From NCBI GenBank assembly GCA_963709355.1, contig CAVPVY010000005.1, positions 2,666,001 to 2,730,000 of the forward strand: a DNA stretch of 64,000 nucleotides, given 5' to 3'. Origin of the DNA: PLOWO2-12-38-17 sp963709355. Lineage in GTDB: Bacteria > Planctomycetota > Brocadiia > Brocadiales > Brocadiaceae. The translations under genes and the position numbers were made by a program. Each line of letters opens with the position of its first letter. Positions within the stretch are counted from its first letter, which is position 1. Below, in pieces: positions 44,093-52,958 of this stretch. The notes beneath the pieces are model-generated. The model was not told the origin of the DNA. It saw only the letters and a program-made list of their open reading frames with translations, and did no database searches.

Positions 44093-45856
44093 TTATGTTT
44101 TTACTATAGAAGAAGCCTGTACTTTGCCTGTTTTATAATTGTACAAGGTTTTAATAGAAATTATTATGATTCCGGATGAGAGCCCGAGCAATACTAGATC
44201 TGCAATAATCAGTGTAACATTTCCTTGTGGGATGAAACGTGTAATGAGCATGATAAATAACATGGTTATCGTGGTAACGATCATGAATATGGCTGGAATG
44301 GTCGTAAACCAAATGAGCTTCTTTTTTGAAAGTAACCAGAACGAGACAATAATTAATGTTAACGCAGCGAGGAGTTGATTGGTTGTGCCAAATATTGACC
44401 ACATGGTGTTTACTGTATTTGTGTATGCAAGTCCAAACATCAACCCTGCTGCCAGCCCTGAATTAACCCAATAATAGCATAATAGTTTTGGTGGGTGTTT
44501 GAAAATAACACGCCAGAGTTCTTCAAAGAGATAACGGTTTAATCTCACAGCAGTGTCGAGAGATGTGACTATAAATCCCTCGAGTAATAGCATTCCAAAT
44601 AGAATACCAAAAGAAATGGGAATCCCCAACCCTGTATTTAATGTGTGTCCAAGGGCTAGTGCAAAGGCTAATATAGGATTACTTTGAAATTTTGAATTTT
44701 CAGCGGGTAAGACCAATTCTTTATACTGAAATATATTAATGCCTATAATAACAGTAATAATTACACATAAGGCAAGGAAAGACTCTAATAGCATACCATA
44801 ATAACCTATCTTATATGTTGCGGTTTCAGATTTAATTTGTTTGGATGTTGTACCTCCTGCGCAGAGTGCATGAAATCCGGAAATAGCACCACAAGCAATT
44901 GTTATGAAGAGTCCGGGCCAGATGAACCCTACTTTTGAAATGCCTTCCTGGATGTTGTTTGCAGGGAAATGTATCTCTGTACCATTAATGCTACAGGATA
45001 CTATGCCAATAAAGAGTAAGCCCATGCCTATATATAACAAGTGTACATTGATAAAATCTCTTGATTGAAGAAATATCCAAACCGGGACACCAGCTGCGAT
45101 TATAGTATAAAGTGAAATTATTATCATCCAGTGTAATGGATTCAGAGATACTGGAATGAAAAAGCCGACAACAACCGATACAACACAAATTAAAATTGCA
45201 AACACGGAGCATTTTACAATGGAAAGATGTTTCTTTATATAAAAGTATCCAATGAGTGGTGCAAAAAAGGTAATAACAATAACTGACATCGAGGCGATAC
45301 CACCAATCACAACCTTCTCCTTTGTTTCATCAGCCCAGCGGAAAAACATCTGGTCTTTGTCAAGTCCGAGTTGTATTCTGTCTATGACCGAGGTTAGTGC
45401 GGTTGACGAAGCATTTAAGAAGGTGGCATTGACAAGAATTAGCATTACTATCGTAAATGAAATGACCATGATAAAACCAGCGGTACCAAGACATTTTCTT
45501 GCAACCTCAGCGATGGATTTACCATTTTCACGCACACTGACAAACAAGGCAGTGAAATCATGAACGGCGCCGAAAAATATTCCACCAACCAGTATCCATA
45601 ACCATGCAGGACCCCAGCCATAAATTAGCGCTATGACAGGGCCGATAATTGGTCCGGCACCTGCAATACTTGCGAAATGGTGGGCAAATACGACTGGCGT
45701 TGCTGTTGGTACATAATCGCGGCCATCGTTTATCTTAACTGCAGGTGTTATTTGTTGAGGATTTATACCTATAAATTTTGATATTAATTTAACGTAGAAA
45801 ACACCTGCAAACAGGAAACATCCAATGGAAATGAATAGTATTATTATGGGATTCAT
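44093..45856 (-). CDS. cstA: Carbon starvation protein CstA family transporter
   Basis: A 587-residue polytopic protein with about 14 hydrophobic helices. The N-terminal CstA signature is present: GRDYVPTATPVVFAHHFASIAGAGPIIGP, then GAVHDFTALFVSVRENGKSI. It is shorter than E. coli CstA (701 residues), the usual case in anaerobes. The family imports peptides or pyruvate. It converges on the TMTC-like gene with a 92-bp gap and has no co-directional neighbour within 140 bp. Confidence 0.92.
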   Translation of the reverse strand: MNPIIILFISIGCFLFAGVFYVKLISKFIGINPQQITPAVKINDGRDYVPTATPVVFAHHFASIAGAGPIIGPVIALIYGWGPAWLWILVGGIFFGAVHDFTALFVSVRENGKSIAEVARKCLGTAGFIMVISFTIVMLILVNATFLNASSTALTSVIDRIQLGLDKDQMFFRWADETKEKVVIGGIASMSVIVITFFAPLIGYFYIKKHLSIVKCSVFAILICVVSVVVGFFIPVSLNPLHWMIIISLYTIIAAGVPVWIFLQSRDFINVHLLYIGMGLLFIGIVSCSINGTEIHFPANNIQEGISKVGFIWPGLFITIACGAISGFHALCAGGTTSKQIKSETATYKIGYYGMLLESFLALCVIITVIIGINIFQYKELVLPAENSKFQSNPILAFALALGHTLNTGLGIPISFGILFGMLLLEGFIVTSLDTAVRLNRYLFEELWRVIFKHPPKLLCYYWVNSGLAAGLMFGLAYTNTVNTMWSIFGTTNQLLAALTLIIVSFWLLSKKKLIWFTTIPAIFMIVTTITMLFIMLITRFIPQGNVTLIIADLVLLGLSSGIIIISIKTLYNYKTGKVQASSIVKT

Positions 45857-45998
45857 ACAACTTGTTTGTTTATCTGTAATTATAGAGGCGGGGAATACCT
45901 TTAAATAATAAGATTATAGAAATTAAATTTTTTAGAGCCGTATTTATTTAAAATTAGGACTCAAAAGTTTTTCCTTGGACAGTCCAATTGTATCCTTT

Positions 45999-46355
45999 TC
46001 AGGAACGACCGTAGTCGTCTTCTACCCTAATAATGTCGTCTTCTCCCAAATAGCTTCCCCGTTGAATTTCAATGAATATAAGCGGGTATTGCCCGGTATT
46101 TGATATGCGATGTAATGACCCTTTATAAATATTAATGGATTGTCCACACTCAAGTCGTATCTCTTTGCCATCCAGAGTCACGAGTGACTGCCCTTCAACT
46201 ATATTCCATAATTCTTCTCTTTTGGAATGTTTCTGATAGCTGAGTCTTTTTCCTGGTAAAACAATAACCCTTTTTACCTTATAAGTAGGTTGACTCAATA
46301 ATACTTCCCATCTACCCCAAGGAGGAGAGGCACTTTGTAATTCTGGACTTTCCAT
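45999..46355 (-). CDS. Mannose-6-phosphate isomerase-type cupin
   Basis: A 118-residue single cupin corresponding to the C-terminal domain of type II phosphomannose isomerase/GDP-mannose pyrophosphorylase. Visible features are PPWGRWEVL, KVKRVIVLPGKRLSYQKHSKREE with metal-binding His and Glu, HRISNTGQYPL, and the diagnostic IEIQRGSYLGEDDIIRVEDDYGR. As a stand-alone domain it could interconvert fructose-6-phosphate and mannose-6-phosphate, feeding surface glycans. It is not fused to a nucleotidyltransferase. Gaps on both sides suggest its own promoter. Confidence 0.85.
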   Translation of the reverse strand: MESPELQSASPPWGRWEVLLSQPTYKVKRVIVLPGKRLSYQKHSKREELWNIVEGQSLVTLDGKEIRLECGQSINIYKGSLHRISNTGQYPLIFIEIQRGSYLGEDDIIRVEDDYGRS

Positions 46356-46693
46356 TTCTAGTACTTTCTTGTAAATATTGATTTAATATAATCTTCAGCT
46401 TAGTGTTTTTGAATATTTAATGTACTATTTTAAATCCGTATAAATGCTTTTGTTGTATGTCACAATTTACTATTTGCATTTAACAGAGTCAAGGGCTTAT
46501 ATAAGTTTTAAGATATGTTATATGTTTAAAGCCTTGTTAAAGAGGGATAAGAAAATAAATGGAAAGAATTGTTAAAAGGTGTTGTTTGTAGTGTATTGTG
46601 AAATTTGATAATGTACTCCCCTATGTATATTTTAGAATAACAAACTAGGGGAGCACAATCAAATACACTGTGGCTCATTGTGTTTAATTTTAT
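46356..46693. other. 338-bp gap with a long imperfect inverted repeat
   Basis: No gene is apparent. The region contains the palindromic element at 46590-46671, described separately, and otherwise AT-rich sequence. It lies downstream of the peroxiredoxin gene and upstream of the cupin. Confidence 0.5.
46590..46671. repeat. Long imperfect inverted repeat, MITE-like
   Basis: The core arms CTCCCCTA (46616-46623) and TAGGGGAG (46646-46653) are perfect with a 22-bp spacer. The complementarity continues outwards through TGT, TTTGAT and AGTGTAT blocks, with a few extra bases on the left, to about 82 bp in total. There is no U-tract, so it is unlikely to be a simple terminator. It may be terminal repeats of a miniature element. 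Confidence 0.5.
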
Positions 46694-47215
46694 TTACGGC
46701 TTTCCTAGCGTTTTTTTGCCAGGTTTCCATTCTACAGGACAGAGTTCGCCAGTTTGTAATGCCTTTAATACCCTTAATATTTCTTCAACGCTACGTCCCA
46801 CACCCAAGTCATGCACCAGTTGATATTTTACTTTTCCTTCGGGATCAATGATAAACGTTCCTCTTAGAGAAATACCTTTGTCTTCAAGCAAAACGCCATA
46901 TTTCATAGATACATCCTTTGTCATATCGCTTAGTAATGGATAATTCAGATTTCCTAATTCTTTTAACCACGCCTTATGAGAAAAGACACTATCAACACTG
47001 ACGCCGAGTACTTGTGCATTTAGGGTTTTAAATTCCGCTTCCCGTTTTGAGAATTCAGTAATTTCTGTTGGACAAACAAAAGTAAAATCTAGTGGATAGA
47101 AGAAAATAACAACCCACTTTCCTTTATATTCGTCTAAACAAAAATCTTTGAACTTATCTCCAATAACACCTTGCAAAGTAAATTCAGGCGCATTTTGTCC
47201 AACTTTTATACCCAT
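46694..47215 (-). CDS. 2-Cys peroxiredoxin (AhpC/TSA family)
   Basis: A 173-residue thiol peroxidase. The peroxidatic Cys48 lies in PLDFTFVCPTEI, and the resolving cysteine is near residue 159 in GELCPVEWKPG, the typical-2-Cys Prx1/AhpC pattern. It reduces H2O2, alkyl hydroperoxides and peroxynitrite; the electron donor is not encoded nearby. AAGGAGG is 7 bases before the ATG. A near-consensus promoter (TTGACA-16-TATAAT) at 47269-47296 overlaps an AT-rich dyad that could bind a PerR/Fur-type repressor, which is inference. Confidence 0.93.
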   Translation of the reverse strand: MGIKVGQNAPEFTLQGVIGDKFKDFCLDEYKGKWVVIFFYPLDFTFVCPTEITEFSKREAEFKTLNAQVLGVSVDSVFSHKAWLKELGNLNYPLLSDMTKDVSMKYGVLLEDKGISLRGTFIIDPEGKVKYQLVHDLGVGRSVEEILRVLKALQTGELCPVEWKPGKKTLGKP

Positions 47216-47268
47216 AGTACTACCTCCTTAACCAAAATGAAATTATTATTATTTAATTATGGTTATCA

Positions 47269-47296
47269 ATTATAATCCAATGGCAATATTTGTCAA
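47269..47296 (-). promoter_or_regulatory. Near-consensus promoter of the peroxiredoxin gene
   Basis: Minus strand: TTGACA (47296-47291), 16-bp spacer, TATAAT (47274-47269). The -10 runs into TTGATAACCATAATTA, which loosely resembles a PerR/Fur half-site array. The start would be about 46 nt before the ATG. Confidence 0.7.
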
Positions 47297-47318
47297 GTAT
47301 TTTAAAAAAATTTAGTGC

Positions 47319-47696
47319 CTATTTTTTTATTACAAAAAAGGTCAGCGCCATTACTTGAAATATTAAGGCAAGTAATAGGTATGAATGAACATCGCCATTG
47401 CGATAAATGTAAGCGAAAATAAGTGTACCAAAAGCAAAACATTGTATAACAGAGGCGAAAATATTCAACCAGGAGACGGGTGCATAGTTTAAATTTTGGT
47501 TAATGTTCTTTACCTCATTTAAAATAGATTCAAGGACGAAGTCTTTTTCCTCATAACCTTTTTCTTTTCTGGTTTTTACTGACAGGCACTCTTTACAAAG
47601 GAATTTGCCGCCTTCCTGATAAACTGCGTGTCCTGCATTTATATCATTAATTGTTAAACTTCTTTTGCAATTTGTACAGAGATGTATTTGTAGCAT
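47319..47696 (-). CDS. Hypothetical zinc-ribbon membrane protein
   Basis: A 125-residue protein of no recognised family. The N-terminus has a zinc-ribbon-like CTNC...CKEC pair (near residues 7-10 and 34-37). A charged and possibly coiled segment (ESILNEVKNINQNL) follows, then two transmembrane helices near the C-terminus (about 77-95 and 103-121). It begins 26 bp after the sigma54 response regulator, so it could be an accessory or target gene of that two-component operon. Confidence 0.6.
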   Translation of the reverse strand: MLQIHLCTNCKRSLTINDINAGHAVYQEGGKFLCKECLSVKTRKEKGYEEKDFVLESILNEVKNINQNLNYAPVSWLNIFASVIQCFAFGTLIFAYIYRNGDVHSYLLLALIFQVMALTFFVIKK

Positions 47697-47722
47697 ATCG
47701 TTTAATGTTTGGTTTTTAGTCT

Positions 47723-49081
47723 TTATTTAAGTCCGTAACGGTCTAATTTTCTATATAGAGTACGCTCGCCTATTCCCAGCATTTTTGCTGCTTCTTCTCT
47801 GTTCCCATTCATTGTGGCGAGTGTGTTTTTAATAAGCTCCCTTTCGGCTTCTTCAATTGTAATTCCTGCGGTTAGGCTAGGTGTGATTATTGTTTTACCG
47901 CTTCGTTGTAATATATGGTCAGGTACATCGTCATTAGTTAAGATGTCTTTTGCGGACACAACAATCATGCTTTCTATGCAATTTCTTAGTTCTCGCACAT
48001 TTCCTGGCCATGAATAGTTATACAGGATTTTTCTGGCATCTGTAGAGATTGAGGAAGTGTTCTTGTTGTGTATTATAGAAAACTCGTGCAAAAAAGCGTC
48101 TATTAATAACGGAATATCTTCGTGTCTTTCCCTGAGTGGTGGCAGTTTGATAGAAACAACATTTAATCTGAAGTAAAGATCTTCTCTGAATTTTCCTTCT
48201 TTAATAAGTTTTTCGAGATCTTGGTTTGTTGCGGCTATTAAGCGTACATTCACTTCGACCGATTCATTGCTGCCGATTCGGGTTATGATGCCATCTTCAA
48301 TTACACGTAATAATTTTACCTGCGTAGAAAGCGGCATATCTCCAATTTCGTCCAAAAATAATGTACCATGATGTGCATATTCAAATTTTCCTTTTCGCTG
48401 ATACATAGCTCCTGTAAAAGCGCCTTTTTCGTGTCCAAACAATTCGCTCTCCAGAAGATTCTCGGGGATGGCTGCAGAATTTAAAATAACTAGCTGATTG
48501 ATTTTTCTCGGGCTGTTATTATGGATGATTTTGGCAATAAGTTCTTTACCTGTACCGCTTTCGCCAGTTATTAATACGGTTGCAGCTGTTCCTGAGATTT
48601 GTTTAACGGTGTTTAATACCTTTTGCATTTTTGGACTATTGCAGACAATACCACCCAATCCAAATTTTTCATCAAGTTGTTTATGCAGTTCTTTGTTATT
48701 TCTTATAAGATCCTGCTTTTCAATAAGCCTACCAACTTCTGCGCGCAAGTGATTTATATTGATAGGTTTCAGAAGATACGTAGCGGCACCTTTCTGCATA
48801 GCATCTACTGCCGTTTCGACCGTACCATAACCTGTAATCAGAATAACTTCTGTTTCTGTCAATCTTTCCTTTGCCGCCTTTAGTATTTGTAATCCATCAA
48901 TATCATGCATAATTAAATCAGTTATTACTATATCAATTTCACCTGTTTCTATGATTTTTAAACCTTCTTTACCGCTTGTAGCAATAATACATTTGTACCC
49001 TACCTTTTGCAATACTTCAGCAGTGGCTTTTGCATGTTCTTCTTTATCATCAATTACAAGAATAGCTGTTTGGCTAGACAT
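47723..49081 (-). CDS. Sigma54-dependent response regulator (NtrC/AtoC-type)
   Basis: A 452-residue regulator in three domains. The receiver has the phospho-acceptor aspartate in VITDLIMHDIDG and lysine in YLLKPI. The AAA+ activator domain has GESGTGKE (Walker A), GAFTGA that contacts sigma54, and the R-finger region. The C-terminal Fis-type helix-turn-helix is EEAAKMLGIGERTLYRKL. It activates sigma54 promoters on phosphorylation. Its histidine kinase is immediately upstream with a 1-bp gap, so they are a cognate pair. The target genes are not evident here. Confidence 0.94.
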   Translation of the reverse strand: MSSQTAILVIDDKEEHAKATAEVLQKVGYKCIIATSGKEGLKIIETGEIDIVITDLIMHDIDGLQILKAAKERLTETEVILITGYGTVETAVDAMQKGAATYLLKPININHLRAEVGRLIEKQDLIRNNKELHKQLDEKFGLGGIVCNSPKMQKVLNTVKQISGTAATVLITGESGTGKELIAKIIHNNSPRKINQLVILNSAAIPENLLESELFGHEKGAFTGAMYQRKGKFEYAHHGTLFLDEIGDMPLSTQVKLLRVIEDGIITRIGSNESVEVNVRLIAATNQDLEKLIKEGKFREDLYFRLNVVSIKLPPLRERHEDIPLLIDAFLHEFSIIHNKNTSSISTDARKILYNYSWPGNVRELRNCIESMIVVSAKDILTNDDVPDHILQRSGKTIITPSLTAGITIEEAERELIKNTLATMNGNREEAAKMLGIGERTLYRKLDRYGLK

Positions 49082-49082
49082 A

Positions 49083-49895
49083 TCAATTAAGTGTCAAATT
49101 TATAGGTAATTTAATGCAAACGTTGGTTCCTTTACCTTTTTCACTTTGAACAGAAATAGTTCCTTTGTGTTCTTCTATAAGGCGTTTTGTTGTGGGAAGT
49201 CCGAGTCCTGTTCCGGTCTTTTTTGTTGAAAAATATACCTGAAAAATCTTATGTATAATATTCTTTTGTATACCGCAGCCCGTATCTGTTATGTCAATTT
49301 GAATATGTTTTTTATTTCTGGAGGTGCGAATCATAAGTTCTCCGCCGCGTTCCATCGCTTGTTCTGCATTAATGATAACATTCAGAAGCGCCTGTTTTAT
49401 TAGATTAGCGTCTATCTCGCATTTAGGAAGGGAAGTATCGTAGCTTTTTAATATTAATATTTTTTTTTGTCTCATTTCTGGTGTGACAAAGTCAACTACA
49501 TCATCCAGGACGTCGTTGATAGCACAACCTTTCAATTCGAGTTTTTGTTCCTTTGCGAATCTGAGGAAATCGTTTAATATTTCATCTAAGCGTTGTATCT
49601 CTTTTTGCAGCAACTGTATTTTTGAATATATCCTTTTGCCGGTTTCGTCTGCTGCGTTTTGTATGTCTTCTTTAAGTAACTGCAAATTAATATTAATGGT
49701 GCTCAATGGATTTTTAATTTCATGAGCGAGTCCGCCGGCAAGCGTGCCAACAAAGGCCAATCTTTCTGCATTCATTGCCCTTTTTTCAAGTTCTCTGGCT
49801 TTGTAAGACGCCCTTCTTATGGAGAAAAAGAAAATCGGTATGAAAATAACAATGAAAGCTATTGCGCCGGTTAAGTAAGGAATTAAGTCTTTCAT
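49083..49895 (-). CDS. Sensor histidine kinase
   Basis: With the ATG at 49895 it has 270 residues: one N-terminal transmembrane helix (residues about 6-26) and no periplasmic sensing domain. The HisKA dimerisation domain has LAGGLAHEIKNPLS, whose His is the phosphorylation site, and the ATPase domain has N- and G-box segments (NVIINAEQAM, DTGCGIQ, GTGLGLPTTKRL). A longer reading from a TTG at 49946 would place the start inside the cspA terminator hairpin, so ATG is chosen although it directly follows the U-tract and lacks a ribosome site. It is the partner of the adjacent NtrC-type regulator. Confidence 0.85.
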   Translation of the reverse strand: MKDLIPYLTGAIAFIVIFIPIFFFSIRRASYKARELEKRAMNAERLAFVGTLAGGLAHEIKNPLSTININLQLLKEDIQNAADETGKRIYSKIQLLQKEIQRLDEILNDFLRFAKEQKLELKGCAINDVLDDVVDFVTPEMRQKKILILKSYDTSLPKCEIDANLIKQALLNVIINAEQAMERGGELMIRTSRNKKHIQIDITDTGCGIQKNIIHKIFQVYFSTKKTGTGLGLPTTKRLIEEHKGTISVQSEKGKGTNVCIKLPINLTLN

Positions 49896-49896
49896 T

Positions 49897-49945
49897 AAAA
49901 AAAATGAGCCAGGAAGACGGTTTTGGTTGATTTCTTCCTGGCTCA
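49897..49945 (-). terminator. Rho-independent terminator of cspA
   Basis: On the minus strand TGAGCCAGGAAGA (arms 49945-49933 and 49917-49905) forms a perfect 13-bp stem with a 15-nt loop, followed by eight U (49904-49897). It ends cspA transcription and abuts the kinase start codon. Confidence 0.88.
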
Positions 49946-49969
49946 AAAATGGTTTTTATATGGTTTTTA

Positions 49970-50173
49970 CTAGGTAACCCGAGTTACTTTTTGTGCCTGT
50001 AATCCTTTTGCACCTTCGACAATATCGAATTCAACTTTTTCTCCGTCTTCCAGTGTTTTAAATCCATCACCCATTATAGTTGAGTAATGAACGAAAACAT
50101 CCGCTCCGCCTTCTTGTTCAATAAAGCCGAAACCTTTTTTTGCGTCAAACCATTTAACTTTGCCTGTTGCCAT
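49970..50173 (-). CDS. cspA: Cold-shock domain protein
   Basis: A 67-residue OB-fold protein with the RNP motifs KGFGFI and VFVHYS, near-identical in layout to CspA-family RNA chaperones. It binds single-stranded RNA and DNA and relieves secondary structure. AGGAG lies 9 bases before the ATG. It has a long upstream region of about 200 bp (to pnp), as in csp genes with regulatory leaders, and its own strong terminator, so it is monocistronic. Confidence 0.94.
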   Translation of the reverse strand: MATGKVKWFDAKKGFGFIEQEGGADVFVHYSTIMGDGFKTLEDGEKVEFDIVEGAKGLQAQKVTRVT

Positions 50174-50372
50174 TAAAATATTCTCCTATCAATAAAACAT
50201 AACACAACAATATAACATATAACAAAAGTTTTCTTCTGTTTACTTACGCCCTTTTCTTTCCTCCTGAAAAAATGATTAATAGTGTAACTTGCTTAAATAG
50301 CTAAAACTGTTAAATCGGTACCTCCTTTTTTCTTAAATATTTTGAAAATTTAACACAATTAGCTGTTTTATT

Positions 50373-52490
50373 CTATTGTTTACACGACGGACTCGGTTGT
50401 TCTTTGCATTTTAAGACTGCCTTTCTGCTTAATTTGACCTTCTTTTGGTCATCTATACCAATCACTTTTATTAAGATTTCTTGTCCTACCTTGATAACGT
50501 CTTCTACTTTCTCTACATAACTATCAGATAATTCTGAGATATGTAGCAGTCCATCACGACCGGGGAGAATTTCTATAAAAGCCCCGTATTCTTTTAACGA
50601 AAGCACTTTCCCCATGTAAGTCTTACCTACTTCTACTTCTTCAGTCATACGTTCAATCCATATTTTAGCCTTTTGTGCAGACTCTGCGCTTATTGAAGAA
50701 ATTATGACATTGCCGCTGTCTTCGATTTCAATTTTCGCACCGGTTTCTTCCTGTATTTTCTTAATAGTCTTGCCTCCTGGGCCAATAATCATACCAATTT
50801 TTTCTGGATTTATTTTGATGGAAATGAGTCTTGGCGCATAAACTGAAATATCAGATCTTGGTTTATCAATAACCTTTTCCAGTTCCTTCAGAATTTGAAG
50901 TCGTCCTGTCTTTGCCTGTGCTAATGCATCACGCATAATTTTTTCCGTTATTCCAGAGATTTTAATATCCATCTGTAGTGCCGTGATGCCATTTTTAGTT
51001 CCTGCGACTTTAAAATCCATATCACCTAAATGATCTTCCGTGCCAAGGATATCAGACAAAATACAAACATTGTCAGCTTCTTTAACCAGACCCATAGCAA
51101 TTCCAGCTACAGGGCTGTTTACAGGGACGCCTGCATCCATCATTGAAAGGATTCCGCCACATACTGTGGCCATGGAGGAGGAGCCGTTTGATTCCATAAC
51201 GTCAGAAACGACCCTGATCGTGTATGGGAAATTGCTTGGTAGGGGTAAAACTGCTTCAAGCGCCCGTTCTGCAAGTGCTCCATGTCCAATCTCGCGCCTT
51301 CCAGGCCCTCTAAGGGGTTTTATTTCTCCGACACAGAATGGCGGGAAATTATAATCTAACATAAATTTCTTCGAATATTCTTCATCAAGCGTATCTACTT
51401 TTTGTTCATCCATTGTTGTTCCAAGCGTTGTTACTACAAGAGCCTGTGTTTCGCCTCTGGTAAACAGGGCTGATCCATGCGTTCTTGGTAAGATTCCAAC
51501 CTCACAAGTTATTGGGCGAATATCATTAAGGCTGCGTCCGTCCGGTCTTTTGCCTGCTTTTATAATCTGGTCGCGAACTGCAATTGTTTCTATTCTTTCA
51601 AAAATTGACTTAATTTCCTTTTTTGGTGGAGAATCTTCTTCATCTGTGCAATATTCACTTACTATTTGATTTACCAATTCTTTCATTGCTCTTGCACGGT
51701 TTTGCTTACCGGGAGTATTGCTTTTTTCTAATATCTTTGGGTAGTATTTATTTTTAATTTCTTCAAACAGGGTATTGTTTAATTTTAAAGGTGGAATAAG
51801 CTGTTTTTCTTTCCAACATTTAGCCGAAAGTTCTTTCTGAAGTTGTATGATTTCTTTTACAAATGAATGACCGAACATAATCGCATCTACCATTCGTTCT
51901 TCAGCGACTTCTTTACTAGATGCTTCAACCATTGTAATTTCATCTTCTGTTCCTGAAACCACAATATCAATATTGCTCTGGGCCAATTCAGTGTGAGTAG
52001 GGTTGATAATGAATTCCCCATTAATTTGTCCTACCCTTACAGAACCCGTTGGTCCATTAAAAGGAATACTTGAAACAGATAAGGCCGCCGAAGCAGCAAT
52101 CATAGCAAGGATGTCCGGGTCATTTTCCTTATCAGCGGAGAGGACCATAGACATTATTTGAACTTCTTTGTGATATGTTTCTGGAAACAGAGGTCTTAAT
52201 GGACGGTCTATTAACCGCATCGTTAATATTTCTTTGAAGGTAGGCCTGCCTTCTCGTTTGAAGAAACCACCTGGAAATTTTCCAGCAGCGTAAGTCTTTT
52301 CTCTATAATCAACGGTGAGCGGGAAAAAATCTGCAGCTTCACTTTCGTCGGGGGCTGAAACTGCCGTTGCCAAGACAACCGTTTCGCCATATTGAACCAG
52401 AGCAGCACCATCTGCCTGTTTTGCTATTTTACCAAATTCTATACTAAGTGTTCTTTTGCCGATCAATCTCTCTACTTTACAATATGTCAT
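50373..52490 (-). CDS. pnp: Polyribonucleotide nucleotidyltransferase (PNPase)
   Basis: A 705-residue exoribonuclease from the ATG at 52490, with GGAG 6 bases upstream (a TTG at 52502 overlaps the ribosome site and is less likely). Two RNase PH domains are followed by a KH domain (IGMIIGPGGKTIKKI) and an S1 domain (VGKTYMGKVLSLKEYGAF). The catalytic segment SEYSKKF-like and DIxGTEDHLGDMDFKVAGT is present. It degrades RNA 3'-5' with phosphate and is a degradosome member. It follows rpsO by 108 bp, the classical arrangement. Confidence 0.96.
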   Translation of the reverse strand: MTYCKVERLIGKRTLSIEFGKIAKQADGAALVQYGETVVLATAVSAPDESEAADFFPLTVDYREKTYAAGKFPGGFFKREGRPTFKEILTMRLIDRPLRPLFPETYHKEVQIMSMVLSADKENDPDILAMIAASAALSVSSIPFNGPTGSVRVGQINGEFIINPTHTELAQSNIDIVVSGTEDEITMVEASSKEVAEERMVDAIMFGHSFVKEIIQLQKELSAKCWKEKQLIPPLKLNNTLFEEIKNKYYPKILEKSNTPGKQNRARAMKELVNQIVSEYCTDEEDSPPKKEIKSIFERIETIAVRDQIIKAGKRPDGRSLNDIRPITCEVGILPRTHGSALFTRGETQALVVTTLGTTMDEQKVDTLDEEYSKKFMLDYNFPPFCVGEIKPLRGPGRREIGHGALAERALEAVLPLPSNFPYTIRVVSDVMESNGSSSMATVCGGILSMMDAGVPVNSPVAGIAMGLVKEADNVCILSDILGTEDHLGDMDFKVAGTKNGITALQMDIKISGITEKIMRDALAQAKTGRLQILKELEKVIDKPRSDISVYAPRLISIKINPEKIGMIIGPGGKTIKKIQEETGAKIEIEDSGNVIISSISAESAQKAKIWIERMTEEVEVGKTYMGKVLSLKEYGAFIEILPGRDGLLHISELSDSYVEKVEDVIKVGQEILIKVIGIDDQKKVKLSRKAVLKCKEQPSPSCKQ

Positions 52491-52598
52491 ATAATACTCC
52501 AACCTGATATTTCATCGCATTTTGCTTTTGACCTGCAAAAGAAATTTACGACTTGCATCATTTTTAAATTAGGCTACGGATTCCTCCTGTTAATAAAT

Positions 52599-52865
52599 TT
52601 ATTTGCGAATTCCAAGTTTGTTAATAAGACTTTTATGCCTTTCTTTATCTTTACTTGATAAATATTTGAGTAATGCAGACCTTTGACCTACCATTTGGAG
52701 AAGTCCTCTTCGTGAAGCATGGTCCTTTTTGTGCTCAGTTAAATGGTTGCTCAGATGGTTAATTCGCTCTGTTAGTATACCAACCTGCACCTCTTGTGAA
52801 CCTGTATCAGTTCCGTGACACCTTAGTTCGTTAATTATTTTTTGTTTTGATTCTTTACTAATCAT
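52599..52865 (-). CDS. rpsO: 30S ribosomal protein S15
   Basis: A protein of 88 residues, the expected length, with the signature TGSQEVQVGILTERINHLSNHLTEHKKDHASRRGLL pattern (residues about 20-55) and KYLSSKD near the end. It binds 16S rRNA helices 20-22 early in assembly. The rpsO-pnp order is conserved in bacteria. Confidence 0.96.
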   Translation of the reverse strand: MISKESKQKIINELRCHGTDTGSQEVQVGILTERINHLSNHLTEHKKDHASRRGLLQMVGQRSALLKYLSSKDKERHKSLINKLGIRK

Positions 52866-52958
52866 TTACTTTAATCCTTATATGAGCATTTATATAACTA
52901 TAATATCAATTATTGTAAGATTTTAGCAAAGCAATGTTGTTCTTTGCAACAAAAAAAT

